The notes below the pieces were generated by a model that worked only from the letters and a program-made list of their open reading frames with translations, ran no database searches and was not told where the DNA came from. The position numbers were made by a program, and so were the translations under genes. A stretch of 34,990 nt of DNA from JBEIHX01 sp040381075 (lineage in GTDB: Bacteria; Pseudomonadota; Alphaproteobacteria; Caulobacterales; Aquidulcibacteraceae). How positions within the stretch are numbered: the stretch's first letter is position 1; each line of letters begins with the position of its first letter. Shown here one piece after another: positions 1 to 7,546 of the stretch. The stretch covers positions 1 to 34,990 of the forward strand of contig JBEIHX010000036.1 in NCBI GenBank assembly GCA_040381075.1, read 5' to 3'.

Positions 1-1
1 G

Positions 2-481
2 ACCCTGTACGCCGCAGGAAGCTGGAACAAACGACGTCGCGTGATCGCCCGGATAGAGGCGACGACCCGGGGGCTCGATATCCGCACGGTCGCGACATCC
101 CTTTCTGGCCCAGAGCCCGACGTGCTCTACAGCGCCATCTCCTGCGCCCGCGGCCAGGCGGAAAACCTGATCAAGCTGCACAAGACCCAGTTGAAGAGCG
201 ATCGCACGTCATGCTCGGCGGCGCGCGCCAACCCGCGGCGTCTCGTCCTGCCCCCCGCAGCCTATTGCCTGCTTCTCACGGCGCGCGAGGCGATCGAACG
301 CGAGCACACTCTTGCCCGGGCCGAGTTCAACACGCTCCGCCTACGCCTCCTGAAGGTCGGCGCGCGCATTCGCGAAACGGCTCACCATGTCTGCATCGCC
401 TTCGCCGCAGCATGTCCCGATGCAGACATCATCCGAGCCCTGTTTGCCCGCCTCAATGCCCAAAGGCCGGCCCCGGCCTGA
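2..481 (+). CDS. IS1380-family transposase, C-terminal part (cut by window edge)
   Basis: The frame is open from base 2 and ends at TGA 479-481, so the N-terminal half lies outside the window. The visible part matches the C-terminal end of IS1380-type DDE transposases: a VIARIEAT strand, the hallmark CARGQAENLIKLHKTQL stretch containing the late catalytic glutamate region, then DRTSC, and a tail with FNTLRLRLLKVGARI. Family knowledge: these enzymes cut and paste their own insertion sequence. I see no frameshift in the visible part. The terminal inverted repeat of the element could not be identified between 482 and about 640. The gene points toward the tRNA-Ser locus and overlaps by 29 bases the end of the opposing regulator gene. 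Family assignment is fairly sure; activity cannot be judged. Confidence 0.8.
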   Translation, partial: TLYAAGSWNKRRRVIARIEATTRGLDIRTVATSLSGPEPDVLYSAISCARGQAENLIKLHKTQLKSDRTSCSAARANPRRLVLPPAAYCLLLTAREAIEREHTLARAEFNTLRLRLLKVGARIRETAHHVCIAFAAACPDADIIRALFARLNAQRPAPA

Positions 482-1034
482 ACGGCGCGGCTGCCAGAGC
501 CGCTGACCAAACCCCTCGCGCAACCCAACCGGAGAGAGCCCCGCAATGCAGACCAAACCCACGCCGCCAGGGCGCAATGACGCGCGTCCCCACATCATCG
601 GATAGGAACCGACCCACCAGCAGCCATCTGGCGTGGCGGTCATGAATGGTCCGGGCTAGTATCTCCCCAATTTCGGTCAACCGCTCCTCTGCGTTCATGT
701 TGTTCGGGTCTGGCTGCCCAGGCGCCCGTCGGGCCCTCGGCGGCTCCGCAGGATAAAGTTCCGCCACGAGATTGGGCTCCTTCGCTAGCAGTGCGAGCAG
801 CGCTTTGGCAGGCCCAGACGGCTGCCGACGGCCTTGCTCCCAGTTCCTCACCGTGCCCTCTGGGACACCGATGCTGTCGGCAAAGGCGCTCTGCGATAAT
901 CCGGCTCTTTGTCTGATCGCCGTCACGTCGACCGTTGGAATTTCCCCGTGGTGTCGGCGGGCGCTCGGGTTGATCACCTCCGAGCAGGTGACTGTGACCT
1001 TCAGCTCTTTTCTGGGTTTTCTTTGGTGCTTCAT
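453..1034 (-). CDS. Xre-type HTH regulator (antitoxin-like), C-terminus probably chimeric
   Basis: This 193-residue frame holds one helix-turn-helix domain at about residues 33-90, with the typical TAIRQRAGLSQSAFADSIGV and TVRNWEQGRRQPSGPAKALL stretches of HigA/NadS-like Xre proteins. The ATG at 1034 is chosen because the homologous part starts soon after it and it lies 21 bases downstream of a 26-bp palindrome; an in-frame start at 1112 would place that palindrome inside the gene. No toxin-like frame lies between the palindrome and the tRNA, so it is an orphan. The last 60 or so residues are low-complexity and run into the transposase 3' end, which suggests the native C-terminus was lost when the insertion sequence arrived. 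A second in-frame ATG (NNMNAEERLTEIGEILA) may mark the start of a different fused gene. Function inferred: autoregulated DNA-binding protein. Confidence 0.65.
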   Translation of the reverse strand: MKHQRKPRKELKVTVTCSEVINPSARRHHGEIPTVDVTAIRQRAGLSQSAFADSIGVPEGTVRNWEQGRRQPSGPAKALLALLAKEPNLVAELYPAEPPRARRAPGQPDPNNMNAEERLTEIGEILARTIHDRHARWLLVGRFLSDDVGTRVIAPWRRGFGLHCGALSGWVARGVWSAALAAAPFRPGPAFGH

Positions 1035-1055
1035 CGCCGCCCGCCATTTTCGATC

Positions 1056-1081
1056 CGACCTACGCCAATTGGCGTAGGTCG
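1056..1081. promoter_or_regulatory. 26-bp perfect palindrome, probable operator of the Xre gene
   Basis: The half-site CGACCTACGCCAA is followed without a gap by its exact reverse complement. The palindrome ends 21 bases before the regulator ATG at 1034 (minus). Such a site directly before an Xre gene is the usual place for autorepression; the binding protein is inferred, not shown. A smaller inverted repeat, TAAAC-G-GTTTA, lies at 1122-1132. Confidence 0.6.
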
Positions 1082-1356
1082 CGGCATGCATCCAGATCAG
1101 CGTGCCAACCAAACCTCTGCTTAAACGGTTTAGTCGGCATCAATAGCTGATTATCAGAGCTTTAAGCTTCGGGATTTCGCTTGGAGTTTGTGATGCTTTC
1201 GTTAGGCGGTCGATTTTGCCAACTCACGGCCGGCCAGCGGGTAGATGGCGGTAAAGAGCTATTCTGTCCTTAAGTGAAGGAAATTCAGTGGTTTTTGAGG
1301 GGCCATGGCTATCGGCCATTATGTGGGGAGACAGTTTGTTTCGCAACTTGGTGCGT

Positions 1357-1447
1357 TGGCGGACAGAGAGGGATTCGAACCCTCGATGGGCTGTTAACCC
1401 ATACACGCGTTCCAGGCGTGCGCCTTCAACCACTCGGCCATCTGCCC
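1357..1447 (-). tRNA. tRNA-Ser (anticodon GGA)
   Basis: On the minus strand the acceptor strands GGGCAGA and TCTGTCC pair with one G-U. They are followed by discriminator G and an encoded CCA. The D arm begins GGCCGAGTGGTTGAAGGC, the anticodon arm is CACGC-CTGGAAC-GCGTG (anticodon GGA, reading UCC/UCU), a long class II variable arm (ATGGGTT...CAGCCCAT) follows, and the T arm is GAGGG-TTCGAAT-CCCTC. The long variable arm is diagnostic for serine tRNA. Its 3' end faces the accessory segment 1-1356, so it may be the attachment site of an island. Confidence 0.96.
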
Positions 1448-1779
1448 ATCCGGGACCTGCGCACTGTGGAGCCTCCACGTGATCTGCGAGGAATTGCCGG
1501 GCGTCGCGCCCGCATCCACGCCGTCACAACCGTATGGGCCCGGCCTTGCGCCTGTCTGGCGGACCGCTATCTAGACGTGGCTGCCGGCCAAATCAATGAG
1601 CAGCGCTGAAACGGCGGGAGCGTCCGACGGGACAGCCTGGCTGTCGCCTTGGGCCCAACGCCACGCTGCCGGCGGGTCCGGCGGTCTGGCTGCGCGCCTC
1701 GCGTGATTCCGCCCTAATCTCCCCTGTAATCCCGCCCTGTAATCCCGCCCTGTAATCCCGCGAACTGGAACCTGCCCCT
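1448..1779. other. Intergenic: tRNA-Ser upstream region and tandem repeat
   Basis: No supportable gene. On the minus strand, TTGATT (1591-1596) and TAGATA (1568-1573) are separated by 17 bases and could be a weak promoter reading toward tRNA-Ser about 120 bases away; only 3-4 of 6 bases match in each box. The right end holds the 13-bp repeat array at 1722-1760, just before the dioxygenase-like gene. Confidence 0.5.
1722..1760. repeat. 13-bp tandem repeat, 3 perfect copies
   Basis: Unit CCCTGTAATCCCG occurs three times without a gap, ending 19 bases before the GTG start at 1780. A degenerate relative (GCCCTAATCTC) precedes it. It would lie in the leader of the downstream gene. Confidence 0.95.
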
Positions 1780-2577
1780 GTGCGCCTGCCAAGCCTGTTC
1801 ATTTCACACGGAGCGCCGGATCTGCTGCTGTCGGATGCGCCGGCGCGCGTCTTTCTGGAGCGCCTGATCGATGATCTGGCGGTCAGGCCGCGGGCGATCG
1901 TGGTCGCCTCAGCGCATTGGGAGACGCCAGGCGTCGAAGTCAGCGGCGCGCCCTGGCCGGCCACCATCCATGACTTCGCGGGCTTCCCGCAGGACCTGTA
2001 TGCTGTGCGCTACCCGGCGCCGGGGGCGCCAGCGCTCGCTGTGCGCATCGCCGGGCTTCTGCAGCAGGCCGGGATGACCTGCGAGATCCGGCGCGAGCGC
2101 GGGCTTGACCATGGGGCCTGGGTTCCTCTCGCGCTGATGGCGCCGTCGGCCGACATTCCAGTGCTGCAGGTGTCGCTCCAGACCCATCAGGGCCCAGGCC
2201 ATCATCTGCGGCTCGGCGCCGCCCTGGCCCCGCTTCGCGGTGATGGCGTGCTGATCATCGGATCAGGCTCATTGACGCATGACCTGTCGTCATTTTTCAC
2301 TCATCGCTTCGCGCCCGACGCGCCCGCGCCGGACTGGGTGCAGGCCTTTGCCGATTGGGTGGACGCCGCCTTGCGGGACGGCGATGCGGCGCAGCTCGCC
2401 GACTATCGCCGGCGCGCGCCGTTCGCCGCCAGGAACCATCCAACTGAAGAGCATCTGGCGCCGCTGTTCGTGGCGCTCGGCGCGGCAGGCGACAGGCCGC
2501 CCATCCGCCGCCTGCACACAAGCACCACCTATGGCGTTCTGCGGATGGACGCCTATGCGTTCGGCGGGCTGGCCTGA
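1780..2577 (+). CDS. DODA-type extradiol ring-opening dioxygenase (YgiD-like)
   Basis: 265 residues, close to the usual length of the YgiD/4,5-DOPA dioxygenase family of the LigB superfamily. These are cytosolic enzymes that open catechol-type rings between or beside the hydroxyls using a metal held by three histidines. The likely ligands are H10 (ISHGAP), H46 (ASAHWE) and H167 (SLTHDL); their spacing agrees with the family, and DHGAWVPL around H111 is another family signature. The true substrate cannot be told from sequence; many bacterial members are housekeeping proteins of unknown substrate. Start is GTG at 1780, since homology begins at once with MRLPSLFISHG. No strong ribosome binding site is visible. 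It stands alone between two tandem-repeat arrays. Confidence 0.85.
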   Translation: MRLPSLFISHGAPDLLLSDAPARVFLERLIDDLAVRPRAIVVASAHWETPGVEVSGAPWPATIHDFAGFPQDLYAVRYPAPGAPALAVRIAGLLQQAGMTCEIRRERGLDHGAWVPLALMAPSADIPVLQVSLQTHQGPGHHLRLGAALAPLRGDGVLIIGSGSLTHDLSSFFTHRFAPDAPAPDWVQAFADWVDAALRDGDAAQLADYRRRAPFAARNHPTEEHLAPLFVALGAAGDRPPIRRLHTSTTYGVLRMDAYAFGGLA

Positions 2578-2633
2578 GAGGCGCCCGATCACATGCGGCG
2601 ACCGTGCGCGGCGGCGCGACGCTCGCAGTGGCT

Positions 2634-2692
2634 GAGCTTGGGCCTGAGCCTGGGCCTGAGCCTGGGCCTGAGCCTGGGCCTGAGCCTGGGCC
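2634..2692. repeat. 12-bp tandem repeat, about 5 copies
   Basis: Unit GAGCCTGGGCCT occurs in four near-perfect copies plus an 11-base partial copy; the first copy has one mismatch (GAGCTTGGGCCT). It begins 57 bases after the dioxygenase stop codon, in the gap before msrA. Confidence 0.95.
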
Positions 2693-2773
2693 GCCAGCGC
2701 CTGCGGCCAGTACGTCCCGTCTGGATGAGCCGGCGGGATCTGATCGCGCGCCGTCGGCCGCTGCGCTGACGCC

Positions 2774-2799
2774 CCGGGGGTGACGGCCGGGGGTGACGC
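2774..2799. repeat. 13-bp tandem duplication
   Basis: CCGGGGGTGACGG is followed by CCGGGGGTGACGC, two copies differing only in the last base. It lies 60 bases before the msrA start. Confidence 0.85.
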
Positions 2800-2858
2800 A
2801 CGGCAAGGCGCATCCTATCTCCTGCCCGGACGCGCGCACGCCAGCACGAGGATCCAGG

Positions 2859-3509
2859 ATGTTTGCCAAGAAGAAGAGCCTCGAACTCCCGACCCCCGAG
2901 CAGGCCTTGCCCGGGCGCATGCACCCGCTGCCCACAGCGCGGACGCATTTCGTAACCGGCCGCCCCCTCAAGGGACCGTTTCCAGAGGGCCTGGAGAGGG
3001 CGCTGTTTGGCCTGGGCTGCTTCTGGGGGGCGGAACGCAGGTTCTGGCAGACCCCGGGTGTGTACGCCACGGCGGTCGGCTACGCCGCGGGCCTGACGCC
3101 CAATCCCACCTATGAGGAAGTCTGCACCGGCATGACCGGGCACAATGAAGTCGTCCTGGTGGTGTTCGACCCGTCGCAGACGAGTTACGCCGCGCTGCTG
3201 AAGGTGTTCTTCGAGAGCCATGACCCGACGCAGGGGATGCGCCAGGGCGGCGATGTCGGAACCCAATACCGCTCCGGCGTCTATACGTTTTCCCCTGACC
3301 AGGAACGCCTGGCGCTCGAGACCCGCGCACAGTACGGGGCCCGGCTCACCGACGCCGGGTTCGCAGCGGTGACCACCGAAGTCCTCCCGGCGCCGGACTT
3401 CTACTACGCCGAAGACTATCACCAGCAGTATCTGGCGAAGAACCCCAACGGCTATTGCGGCCTCGGCGGCACAGGCGTTTCCTGCCCCGTCGGCGTTATC
3501 GGAGCTTAG
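2859..3509 (+). CDS. msrA: Peptide-methionine (S)-S-oxide reductase MsrA
   Basis: 216 residues. MsrA reduces the S-epimer of methionine sulfoxide in proteins and free methionine, with electrons from thioredoxin. The catalytic cysteine is C54 in GLGCFWGAE. The conserved core follows (GYAAG, NPTYEEVCTG, GHNEVV, ESHDPTQGMRQGGDVGTQYRS, YYAEDYHQQYL). Two C-terminal cysteines, C200 and C209, are placed as the recycling pair. The ATG at 2859 is chosen because GAGGATCCAGG lies just upstream and MFAKKKSLELP begins the usual N-terminus; an upstream in-frame start at 2793 would add unrelated residues. No signal peptide, so a cytoplasmic enzyme. Tandem repeats flank the gene on both sides. Confidence 0.95.
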   Translation: MFAKKKSLELPTPEQALPGRMHPLPTARTHFVTGRPLKGPFPEGLERALFGLGCFWGAERRFWQTPGVYATAVGYAAGLTPNPTYEEVCTGMTGHNEVVLVVFDPSQTSYAALLKVFFESHDPTQGMRQGGDVGTQYRSGVYTFSPDQERLALETRAQYGARLTDAGFAAVTTEVLPAPDFYYAEDYHQQYLAKNPNGYCGLGGTGVSCPVGVIGA

Positions 3510-3528
3510 CCGCAGGCGGCGCCGGCGC

Positions 3529-3588
3529 GGCGGTTTCTCCGCCAGTTTCTCCGCCAGTTTCTCTGCCAGTTTCTCCGGCGGTTTCTCC
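3529..3588. repeat. 12-bp tandem repeat, 5 copies in two variants
   Basis: Units read GGCGGTTTCTCC, GCCAGTTTCTCC, GCCAGTTTCTCT, GCCAGTTTCTCC, GGCGGTTTCTCC. The two variants are arranged symmetrically, with three inner GCCAG copies flanked by outer GGCGG copies. It starts 19 bases after the msrA stop. Confidence 0.95.
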
Positions 3589-3824
3589 GGCGGTGTGCGC
3601 CATCGCGCTCCCCGCGACACCCTCCCGGACGCCCCGCACACCGGCATGGCCGGGCGCGTGGGCCGGTCTGGCCTTCAGGACCACTCAGCCAACGGCCCCG
3701 GGGCCCGGCTGACGGCGACAGGGCGCCAGGTGCACAAGCCGGGTGCAGCAGACCACGATCGCCCATGGAGCGGATCGCCGCGCCAGGACCACCTCACCAG
3801 GACCGCCCTCCCATGAGCAGACGA

Positions 3825-3844
3825 GGCCCGGCCTTAGCCGGGCC
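3825..3844. terminator. GC hairpin downstream of the TPR gene, no U-tract
   Basis: Stem GGCCCGGC / GCCGGGCC (8 bp) with loop CTTA, 63 bases past the TPR gene stop on the minus strand. No run of T follows on either strand, so it may be only a transcript-end stabiliser. Confidence 0.35.
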
Positions 3845-3906
3845 CCAGTGGACATCCCCACCAGACATACCGCCTGTGTGGAGCCTGTGTGTCCGGCTGC
3901 AGCCGA

Positions 3907-5289
3907 CTATTGCGCGCCCGACACCACGGAGGAGCGCGTGTCGCCAAGCTCAACCGCCTTGCGGAAACTTTCCTTGGCCGCAGCGGCCTGACCGAGGCGG
4001 CGCTGCACGAGGCCCTTGTTGCCCCACGACTGCGCGCTCGTGGGATCAATCGCCAGAGCCTTGTCGAGATCGACAATGGCCGCCTCATAATTGGTCTGGT
4101 TGAAACGGGCGACCGCGCGGTTGTTGAGCGCCATGGTCGAGCGCGGATCGGCGCGCAAGGCTTCGCCAGCCGCCTCGATCGCCCGGTCCCAATCCTCAAG
4201 CCCGATATAGGAGGAGGAGCGCAGGGCGTCACACCGCGACGCCAAATCGTCCGACAGGAACGCGCACTGCTCAAAGTCGGCGATGGCCTTGTTGAAATCT
4301 TTCTTCTGATTGAACGACTGGCCGCGGTTGATGAATGCGGCGGGGAAATTCCTGCGCAGATCAATGGATGCGGAGAAGTCCGCGATGGCGCCGTCATGAT
4401 CGCCCTGGCCCTGCTTGGCCGCACCGCGCATGAACACGGCCTCGGGGCTTCTGGGATTGATGCGCGCGGCGTTTTCGGCCGCCTTCAACAGCGCCGGCCA
4501 GTCACGCTTCTTCTGGTAGATCTGTGCGGCGAGAAGCGAGCAGGCCTGATCATTCGGGTTGATCTCGGCGCACTTCGCGTAGTCAGCGCCAGCCCCGTCC
4601 AGGTCGCCGTCGCCATCGCGGATCATGCCGCGCACGCGGTAGGCTGGTGCGTAACTGGCGTCGAGTGTGAGCGCCTTATCAAGATCAGCAAGCGCGCCGT
4701 CGCGATCCTTGAGTTCGTTGCGCGCCCGGGCGCGCAGCAGGTAGCCGGCCTTCTGATTGGCGTCGATGGCGAGGGCGGCGTCAGCGGCCGCGAGGGAGCC
4801 TGCGTAGTCCTTGGTGCGATCAAGGACCTGGGCCATCTGCAGGTTGCAGACCACGGCCTCCGGCCCGGTCATGCCGGGGCAGGCTGCGCGGAAATCCGCC
4901 AGCGCCTTGGCGTCGTCATTCTTGCGGAAATAAAACTGGGCGCGCTGGCTCAGAACGGCCGGCGAGCCCGGGGATGCAGCAAGGCCCGCCTCAAACGCGG
5001 CCATCGCGCCCGCGTCATCGTTCATGTTGCCCTTGGCGAAGCCGATCAGGCCGTAAAACTGTGCGGCGACGGCAGGGGTCACGCCTCTGAGTTTCAGCGC
5101 GGCCTCGAGCTGGGTGACGGCTTCGGCCCAGTTACCGGCGGCGACGGCGGCGTTGGCGGCTTCAACCTCTTTCGGCTGCTTGACGGGCCTTGCTCCCCGT
5201 TCGCGCGCGACGGCCGGCTCAACGGCCCCCGTCAGCGCGCCAGACAGAGCCATCGCCGTTACTGCGACCGCGGCAAGAACTCGACGCAT
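3907..5289 (-). CDS. Exported tetratricopeptide-repeat protein
   Basis: 460 residues. The N-terminus MRRVLAAVAVTAMALSGALT ending in AVA at about residue 27 is a signal peptide, so the protein is probably periplasmic. The rest is a chain of about ten TPR units of 34 residues, recognisable by repeated patterns such as GYLLRARARNELKDRDGALADL, AFINRGQSFNQKKDFNKAIADF and ALNNRAVARFNQTNYEAAIVDL. TPR solenoids bind other proteins; the partner is unknown and no catalytic domain is visible. Start at 5289 is supported by a strong GGGAGGAAA seven bases before ATG; a longer frame back to 5436 lacks coding character. It is divergent from the dienelactone hydrolase gene with a 234-base gap. Confidence 0.85.
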   Translation of the reverse strand: MRRVLAAVAVTAMALSGALTGAVEPAVARERGARPVKQPKEVEAANAAVAAGNWAEAVTQLEAALKLRGVTPAVAAQFYGLIGFAKGNMNDDAGAMAAFEAGLAASPGSPAVLSQRAQFYFRKNDDAKALADFRAACPGMTGPEAVVCNLQMAQVLDRTKDYAGSLAAADAALAIDANQKAGYLLRARARNELKDRDGALADLDKALTLDASYAPAYRVRGMIRDGDGDLDGAGADYAKCAEINPNDQACSLLAAQIYQKKRDWPALLKAAENAARINPRSPEAVFMRGAAKQGQGDHDGAIADFSASIDLRRNFPAAFINRGQSFNQKKDFNKAIADFEQCAFLSDDLASRCDALRSSSYIGLEDWDRAIEAAGEALRADPRSTMALNNRAVARFNQTNYEAAIVDLDKALAIDPTSAQSWGNKGLVQRRLGQAAAAKESFRKAVELGDTRSSVVSGAQ

Positions 5290-5523
5290 GCGTGTTTCCT
5301 CCCACCCCGCCCTGACCGTGTTGCAGCGCACCTGCGCCGCGACACTCCGGTGCGGGCTATTGCCCGGGCGAGCGGGCGAGCCAAAGCGCCGCACTCGACA
5401 TGCCCGCGACATCCTGCACTTTGAGGGCGAAATCAAGGCCCGGCCGTGTCACGCGCAAGCATCGGGCCCGGCCTCGCCCCCGCGCCGGCGCACCCGGCGC
5501 AGCGCACCGGGATGGAGCGAGCT

Positions 5524-6423
5524 ATGGACCTGACGCGTCCGCAAGGCCCCCTGCCATTGGGCGCACGCGACCCAGGCGACCCGTCGGACGCGCAGCCGAC
5601 GCGCCGTGCGGCGGGCGCTGCGCTCTTCGCGGCGGGCTACGCGGCGTTTCAGCGCCCCGTCAACGCTGCGGCGATCACGACCGATGATCGGGGTCTGGTG
5701 ATCGACGAGGTGCGGTTCGCCGGCGCCGGCGACTACCGCCTGCCGGCCTATCTTGCACGCCCTGCGGCGCGGGGCCGGTTTCCCGCAGTCATCGTCGTCA
5801 ACGAGATCTTCGGCGTGCACGCCTACATCAAGGACGTGTGCCGACGCCTGGCCAAGACCGGCTATGTCGCAATCGCCCCCGACTACTTCGACCGCCTTGG
5901 CGACCCCGCAACCCTGACCGACTTCGCCCAGATCCGGCCGATCGTCGCGGCGACCGGCATGGCGCAGGTTCTGGCCGACACGCAGGGCGCGGCAGACTTT
6001 CTCGCCCGCCGGCGGTGGGTTGCGCCAGCGCGCATCGGTCTGACCGGATTTTGCTGGGGCGGGGCGGTCGCCTGGCTCGCCGCAGCCCGGGTCAGGCGGG
6101 TGCGCGCAGCGGTCGCATGGTATGGCCGCCTGGGCGCCCCCTCCGAGGGGGCAGGTGCGCTCTCCGCCCTGCAGGCTGCGCGCGAGCTCAAGGCGCCCGT
6201 GCTTGGTCTGTATGCTGAGAACGACCAGGGCATTCCGCTGGGCGATGTCGAGGCGATGCGCGCCGCCCTCAAGGCGGCCCGCGACCCCACCGGAAGCACG
6301 ATCATCGTCTATCCGGGCGTTCAGCACGGTTTTCATGCCGACTATCGGCCGCAGTATGATGACGGGGCGGCCAGGGACGGCTGGGCCCGCATGCTCGCCT
6401 GGTTCCGGCAGCATGGCGTTTGA
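5524..6423 (+). CDS. Dienelactone hydrolase family protein (carboxymethylenebutenolidase-like)
   Basis: 299 residues, alpha/beta hydrolase. The expected Cys-Asp-His triad is visible: C177 in GFCWGG, D234 in YAENDQG and H268 in VQHGFHADY. E94 in VNEIFGVH is the glutamate that activates the cysteine in this family. Known members hydrolyse dienelactone to maleylacetate; most chromosomal paralogues have unknown substrates. The first 50 residues contain TRRAAGAALFAAGYAAFQRP, a twin-arginine-like stretch seen in many alphaproteobacterial relatives, so export is possible. ATG at 5524 has GGAGCG upstream; ATG at 5512 is an alternative. The aldo-keto reductase gene follows after 21 bases and is probably cotranscribed. 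Confidence 0.85.
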   Translation: MDLTRPQGPLPLGARDPGDPSDAQPTRRAAGAALFAAGYAAFQRPVNAAAITTDDRGLVIDEVRFAGAGDYRLPAYLARPAARGRFPAVIVVNEIFGVHAYIKDVCRRLAKTGYVAIAPDYFDRLGDPATLTDFAQIRPIVAATGMAQVLADTQGAADFLARRRWVAPARIGLTGFCWGGAVAWLAAARVRRVRAAVAWYGRLGAPSEGAGALSALQAARELKAPVLGLYAENDQGIPLGDVEAMRAALKAARDPTGSTIIVYPGVQHGFHADYRPQYDDGAARDGWARMLAWFRQHGV

Positions 6424-6444
6424 ACACCTGAAGGAGCAGCCCTC

Positions 6445-7533
6445 ATGCGTTACCGTAAGCTTGGCCGCACCGGCCTGATCGTCTCAGACATCTGCCTCGG
6501 CACAATGACATTCGGCGGCGATGGCTTCTGGCGGGTGGTGGGCGCGCTTGAGCAGCCGGCCGCCAGCGACCTTGTGAAGGCCGCCTGCGACCAGGGCGTC
6601 AACTTCTTTGACTCGGCGAATGTCTACGCGAACGGTCTCTCCGAGACCATGCTCGGCGCAGCGGTGCGTGACCTTGGCCTGCGACGCGACGAGCTCGTCA
6701 TCGCCACCAAGGCCCACGGGCGCGTCATGGATCTTCTGCCGGCCGACGCGACCCCCGCGCAGCAGGCTGAGGCGCAGCGCCGCAGCTCGGCGCGCAACGT
6801 CTCGGGCCTGTCGCGCAAACATCTGTTCGACGCCGTCGACGCGAGTCTCAGGAGACTCGGCATGGACCACATCGATCTTTATCAGACGCACGGTTTTGAC
6901 CCGCTGACGCCGATCGACGAGACGCTCGAGGCGCTGACCGACATCGTGAAGTCGGGACGGGTGCGCTATCTCGGGCTGTGCAATCTGGCGGCCTGGCAAA
7001 TCGCCAAATCGCTCGGGGTGTCGGCCCAGCGCGGCCTTGCGCGGTTTGAAAGTCTGCAGATGTACTACTCGATCGCCGGGCGTGATCTTGAGCGCGAGGT
7101 GGTCCCGCTGGCGCAGGATCAGGAGCTAGCACTCCTGCCCTGGAGCCCGCTTGCGGGCGGTCTGTTGTCCGGCAAGTTCGCGCGTGACGCTGCAGGCCCG
7201 AACGATGCGCGCCGGACGGTTTTTGACTTCCCCCCGGTCGACAGGGAGCGGGCGTTCGCCTGCATTGACGCAATGCGCCCGATGGCCGAGGCCCGCGGCT
7301 GCAGCGTGGCGCGGATTGCGCTCGCCTGGCTCCTGCACCAGCGCCCGGTGACCAGTGTGATCATCGGCGCCAAAACTGTCGATCAACTGACGGACAACAT
7401 CGCAGCGGGAGATGTCAGGCTGGACGCTGATGAGCTCGCCCGGCTCGACGCCGTCTCGGCGCTGCCGCCTGAATATCCCGGCTGGATGGTGGCGCGCCAG
7501 AGCGCGGAGCGGCGCGCGCAGGCGCCAGACTGA
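6445..7533 (+). CDS. Aldo/keto reductase
   Basis: 362 residues, a TIM-barrel NADPH-dependent oxidoreductase of the aldo-keto reductase superfamily that reduces aldehydes or ketones to alcohols. The N-terminus MRYRKLGRTGLIVSDICLGT is typical. The tetrad is D56 (FFDSANVY), Y61, K89 (IATKAHG) and H149 (YQTHGFD). The cofactor-binding end is visible as LLPWSPLAGGLLSGKF and VIIGAKTVDQLTDNI. It resembles the YajO/YghZ-type group; the substrate is not predictable. AAGGAG lies 10 bases before ATG 6445. It follows the dienelactone hydrolase closely and converges with the UbiH-like gene across a 13-base gap containing a CGGCCTG/CAGGCCG hairpin (7539-7554). Confidence 0.9.
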   Translation: MRYRKLGRTGLIVSDICLGTMTFGGDGFWRVVGALEQPAASDLVKAACDQGVNFFDSANVYANGLSETMLGAAVRDLGLRRDELVIATKAHGRVMDLLPADATPAQQAEAQRRSSARNVSGLSRKHLFDAVDASLRRLGMDHIDLYQTHGFDPLTPIDETLEALTDIVKSGRVRYLGLCNLAAWQIAKSLGVSAQRGLARFESLQMYYSIAGRDLEREVVPLAQDQELALLPWSPLAGGLLSGKFARDAAGPNDARRTVFDFPPVDRERAFACIDAMRPMAEARGCSVARIALAWLLHQRPVTSVIIGAKTVDQLTDNIAAGDVRLDADELARLDAVSALPPEYPGWMVARQSAERRAQAPD

Positions 7534-7546
7534 CTGCCCGGCCTGC

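Larger units (their letters stand above)
3510..3906. other. Intergenic region between msrA and the TPR gene
   Basis: No gene recognised. It holds the 12-bp array at 3529-3588, a GC-rich hairpin at 3825-3844 and a 12-bp palindrome CGGCTGCAGCCG at 3894-3905, one base beyond the stop of the minus-strand TPR gene. The rest is GC-rich sequence without visible motifs. Confidence 0.6.

Noticed and set aside
1081..1356. Toxin partner for the Xre protein
   Set aside because: No frame of toxin size or RelE/HigB character lies between the palindrome and the tRNA.
3889..5424. Long plus-strand open frame (about 510 codons) opposite the TPR gene
   Set aside because: Mirror of the real gene in GC-rich DNA; the minus strand has a signal peptide, TPR motifs and a strong ribosome binding site.
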